In this document: positions 5,823 to 6,631 of the stretch, piece after piece | Position numbering within the stretch: position 1 is the first letter of the stretch | How the letters are laid out: every line of letters begins with the position of its first letter | Assembly: GCA_016929365.1 (NCBI GenBank) | Contig: JAFGIZ010000225.1 | Span: 1 to 6,631 of the forward strand | DNA from: Lentisphaerota bacterium | Lineage (GTDB): Bacteria; Verrucomicrobiota; Kiritimatiellia; UBA8416; JAFGIZ01 | Direction of reading: 5' to 3' | Length of the DNA: 6,631 nt | Program-made: the position numbers and the translations under genes | Notes under the pieces: generated by a model | What the model was told of the DNA's origin: nothing | Database searches by the model: none | Seen by the model: the letters and a program-made list of their open reading frames with translations, nothing else

Positions 5823-5853
5823 GTCGGGCCGCTGCGCGGCGCGGGCGGCCGAC
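5823..5853 (+). other. GC-rich hairpin between tRNA-Gln and prs
   Basis: An inverted repeat pairs 5823-5827 with 5849-5853 and 5829-5832 with 5845-5848 (9 G-C-rich pairs around one bulged G). The loop can form a further short stem. It lies in the 108-bp gap between the tRNA CCA end and the prs ATG. It is not followed by a T run, so a classical intrinsic terminator is unlikely. It might be a processing or mRNA-stabilising structure, or a by-product of high GC content. Confidence 0.35.
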
Positions 5854-5886
5854 GGCGTGAAGTGTAAGGAAATCGTGTTGCGGGGC

Positions 5887-5890
5887 AGGA
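5887..5890 (+). promoter_or_regulatory. Ribosome binding site of prs
   Basis: AGGA lies 7 nt before the ATG at 5898 and supports that start, which also gives the standard Prs N-terminus (MKIFSGSSNP). A second purine block, GAGG at 5892-5895, is too close to the ATG to be the main site. No promoter is evident in 5790-5880. Confidence 0.5.
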
Positions 5891-5897
5891 TGAGGCT

Positions 5898-6631
5898 ATG
5901 AAGATATTCAGCGGGAGTTCGAATCCGGCGCTGGCGCGGAAGATTGCCGAGTACGTCAAGATGCCGCTGGGCGATATTGAGATCAGGCGGTTCCCCGACG
6001 GCGAGGTCTTTGTAAAGATCAAGGAGAACATCCGGGGCCGTGATGTGTTCGTGGTCCAGTCGGTGTGCAAGCCTCCGAACGATCACCTGATGGAATTGTT
6101 GATCATGATTGACGCAATGCGGCGGGCCTCGGCGGCACGGATTACGGCCGTGCTGCCGTTTTACGGATACGCGCGCCAGGACCGCAAGGATCAGCCGCGC
6201 GTGCCGATCACCGCGAAGCTGGTGGCGAATCTGCTGGTCGCCGCCGGCGCCAACCGGCTGTTGACGATCGACCTGCATGCCCAGCAGATCCAGGGCTTCT
6301 TCGACATCCCGGTGGACCACCTTTACGCGTCGCCGGTATTCGTCAAGTATCTGCAGGGACGCTGCGGGGCGAACCCGGTGGTCGTTTCGCCGGACATCGG
6401 CGGGGTTAAGGCGGCCTATGCCTATTCGCAGCGCTTCTCGTGCGGCCTGGCGGTCGTGGCAAAGCAGCGGCTGGGCCCCGAAGAAGTGGAGACCATCAGC
6501 CTGGTGGGCGACGTGAAGGGGCATACGGCGATCATGATCGACGATCTGACCACGACGGCGGGCACGTTGTGTTCCGCCGCGGCGATCCTGAAGGAACGCG
6601 GGGCCGAGGAGATTTTTGCGGCGGTAAGCCA
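5898..6631 (+). CDS. prs: Ribose-phosphate pyrophosphokinase (PRPP synthetase), 3' end cut by the window edge
   Basis: Makes phosphoribosyl pyrophosphate from ribose 5-phosphate and ATP, feeding purine, pyrimidine, His, Trp and NAD synthesis in the cytoplasm. The window holds 244 codons plus 2 nt, out of about 310-320 usual. Visible motifs: the N-terminal sugar-kinase-like segment FSGSSNP with RRFPDGE (30-36), VVQS (52-55), PFYGYARQDRK (87-97) followed by PRVPITAKLVANL, the metal/ATP-binding IDLHAQQIQGFFDIPVDHL (124-142), VVSPDIGGVK (162-171), and the PRPP-binding loop IMIDDLTTTAGT (212-223). The catalytic flexible loop reads AKQR (188-191) where DKRR is common. The two essential positions, Lys189 and Arg191, are kept. 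The gene lies 108 bp after tRNA-Gln on the same strand and is probably in the same transcription unit. Confidence 0.96.
   Translation, partial: MKIFSGSSNPALARKIAEYVKMPLGDIEIRRFPDGEVFVKIKENIRGRDVFVVQSVCKPPNDHLMELLIMIDAMRRASAARITAVLPFYGYARQDRKDQPRVPITAKLVANLLVAAGANRLLTIDLHAQQIQGFFDIPVDHLYASPVFVKYLQGRCGANPVVVSPDIGGVKAAYAYSQRFSCGLAVVAKQRLGPEEVETISLVGDVKGHTAIMIDDLTTTAGTLCSAAAILKERGAEEIFAAVS

Noticed and set aside
5775..6524. 249-codon minus-strand frame opposite prs
   Set aside because: Antisense shadow of prs. Its His/Arg-rich product is typical of reverse-read GC-rich genes.

Overview
The window is GC-rich (third codon positions mostly G or C). It carries two divergently transcribed gene groups that meet at a promoter region around 4299-4426. 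Two outer-membrane-type lipoproteins (an LpoB homologue and a COG3014-type protein) point to a Gram-negative, diderm bacterium. An amidotransferase subunit (GatC) next to a tRNA-Gln with a U1-A72 pair suggests that Gln-tRNA is made by the indirect, GatCAB route. The wording of the Prs and COG3014-LpoB proteins makes me lean towards the PVC group (Verrucomicrobiota/Kiritimatiellota/Lentisphaerota-like). That is a guess from memory and not a measured placement.

Minus strand, read from 4410 down to 1: a good sigma70-type promoter (4381-4410) drives lpoB (3696-4298), which overlaps by 4 bp a COG3014-type lipoprotein gene with a GTG start (2491-3699). After a 59-bp gap comes atpA (818-2431), then atpG (821 down to the window edge), again with a 4-bp stop/start overlap. 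The delta subunit gene atpH, which usually precedes atpA, is absent. Its place is taken by the two envelope lipoprotein genes, so this F1 operon is split or rearranged.

Plus strand, 4427 to the end: gatC, ispE, tRNA-Gln(UUG), prs (cut by the window end). GatC serves tRNA-dependent amidation, IspE is the kinase of the MEP isoprenoid pathway, and Prs makes PRPP. A possible promoter just upstream of ispE would give an almost leaderless ispE message.

The most striking point is that the ispE reading frame does not end before the tRNA. It runs 50 nt into the tRNA-Gln gene and uses a TAG in the T-stem (tRNA positions 50-52) as its stop codon, so the last 16 residues of IspE are encoded by tRNA sequence. 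Excising the tRNA 5' end from a shared transcript would leave an ispE mRNA with no stop codon. The other observations (a leaderless promoter arrangement, an alpha-subunit tail, an unusual lipoprotein N-terminus, a hairpin before prs) are more modest. I see no mobile element, CRISPR array or clearly novel multi-gene system.
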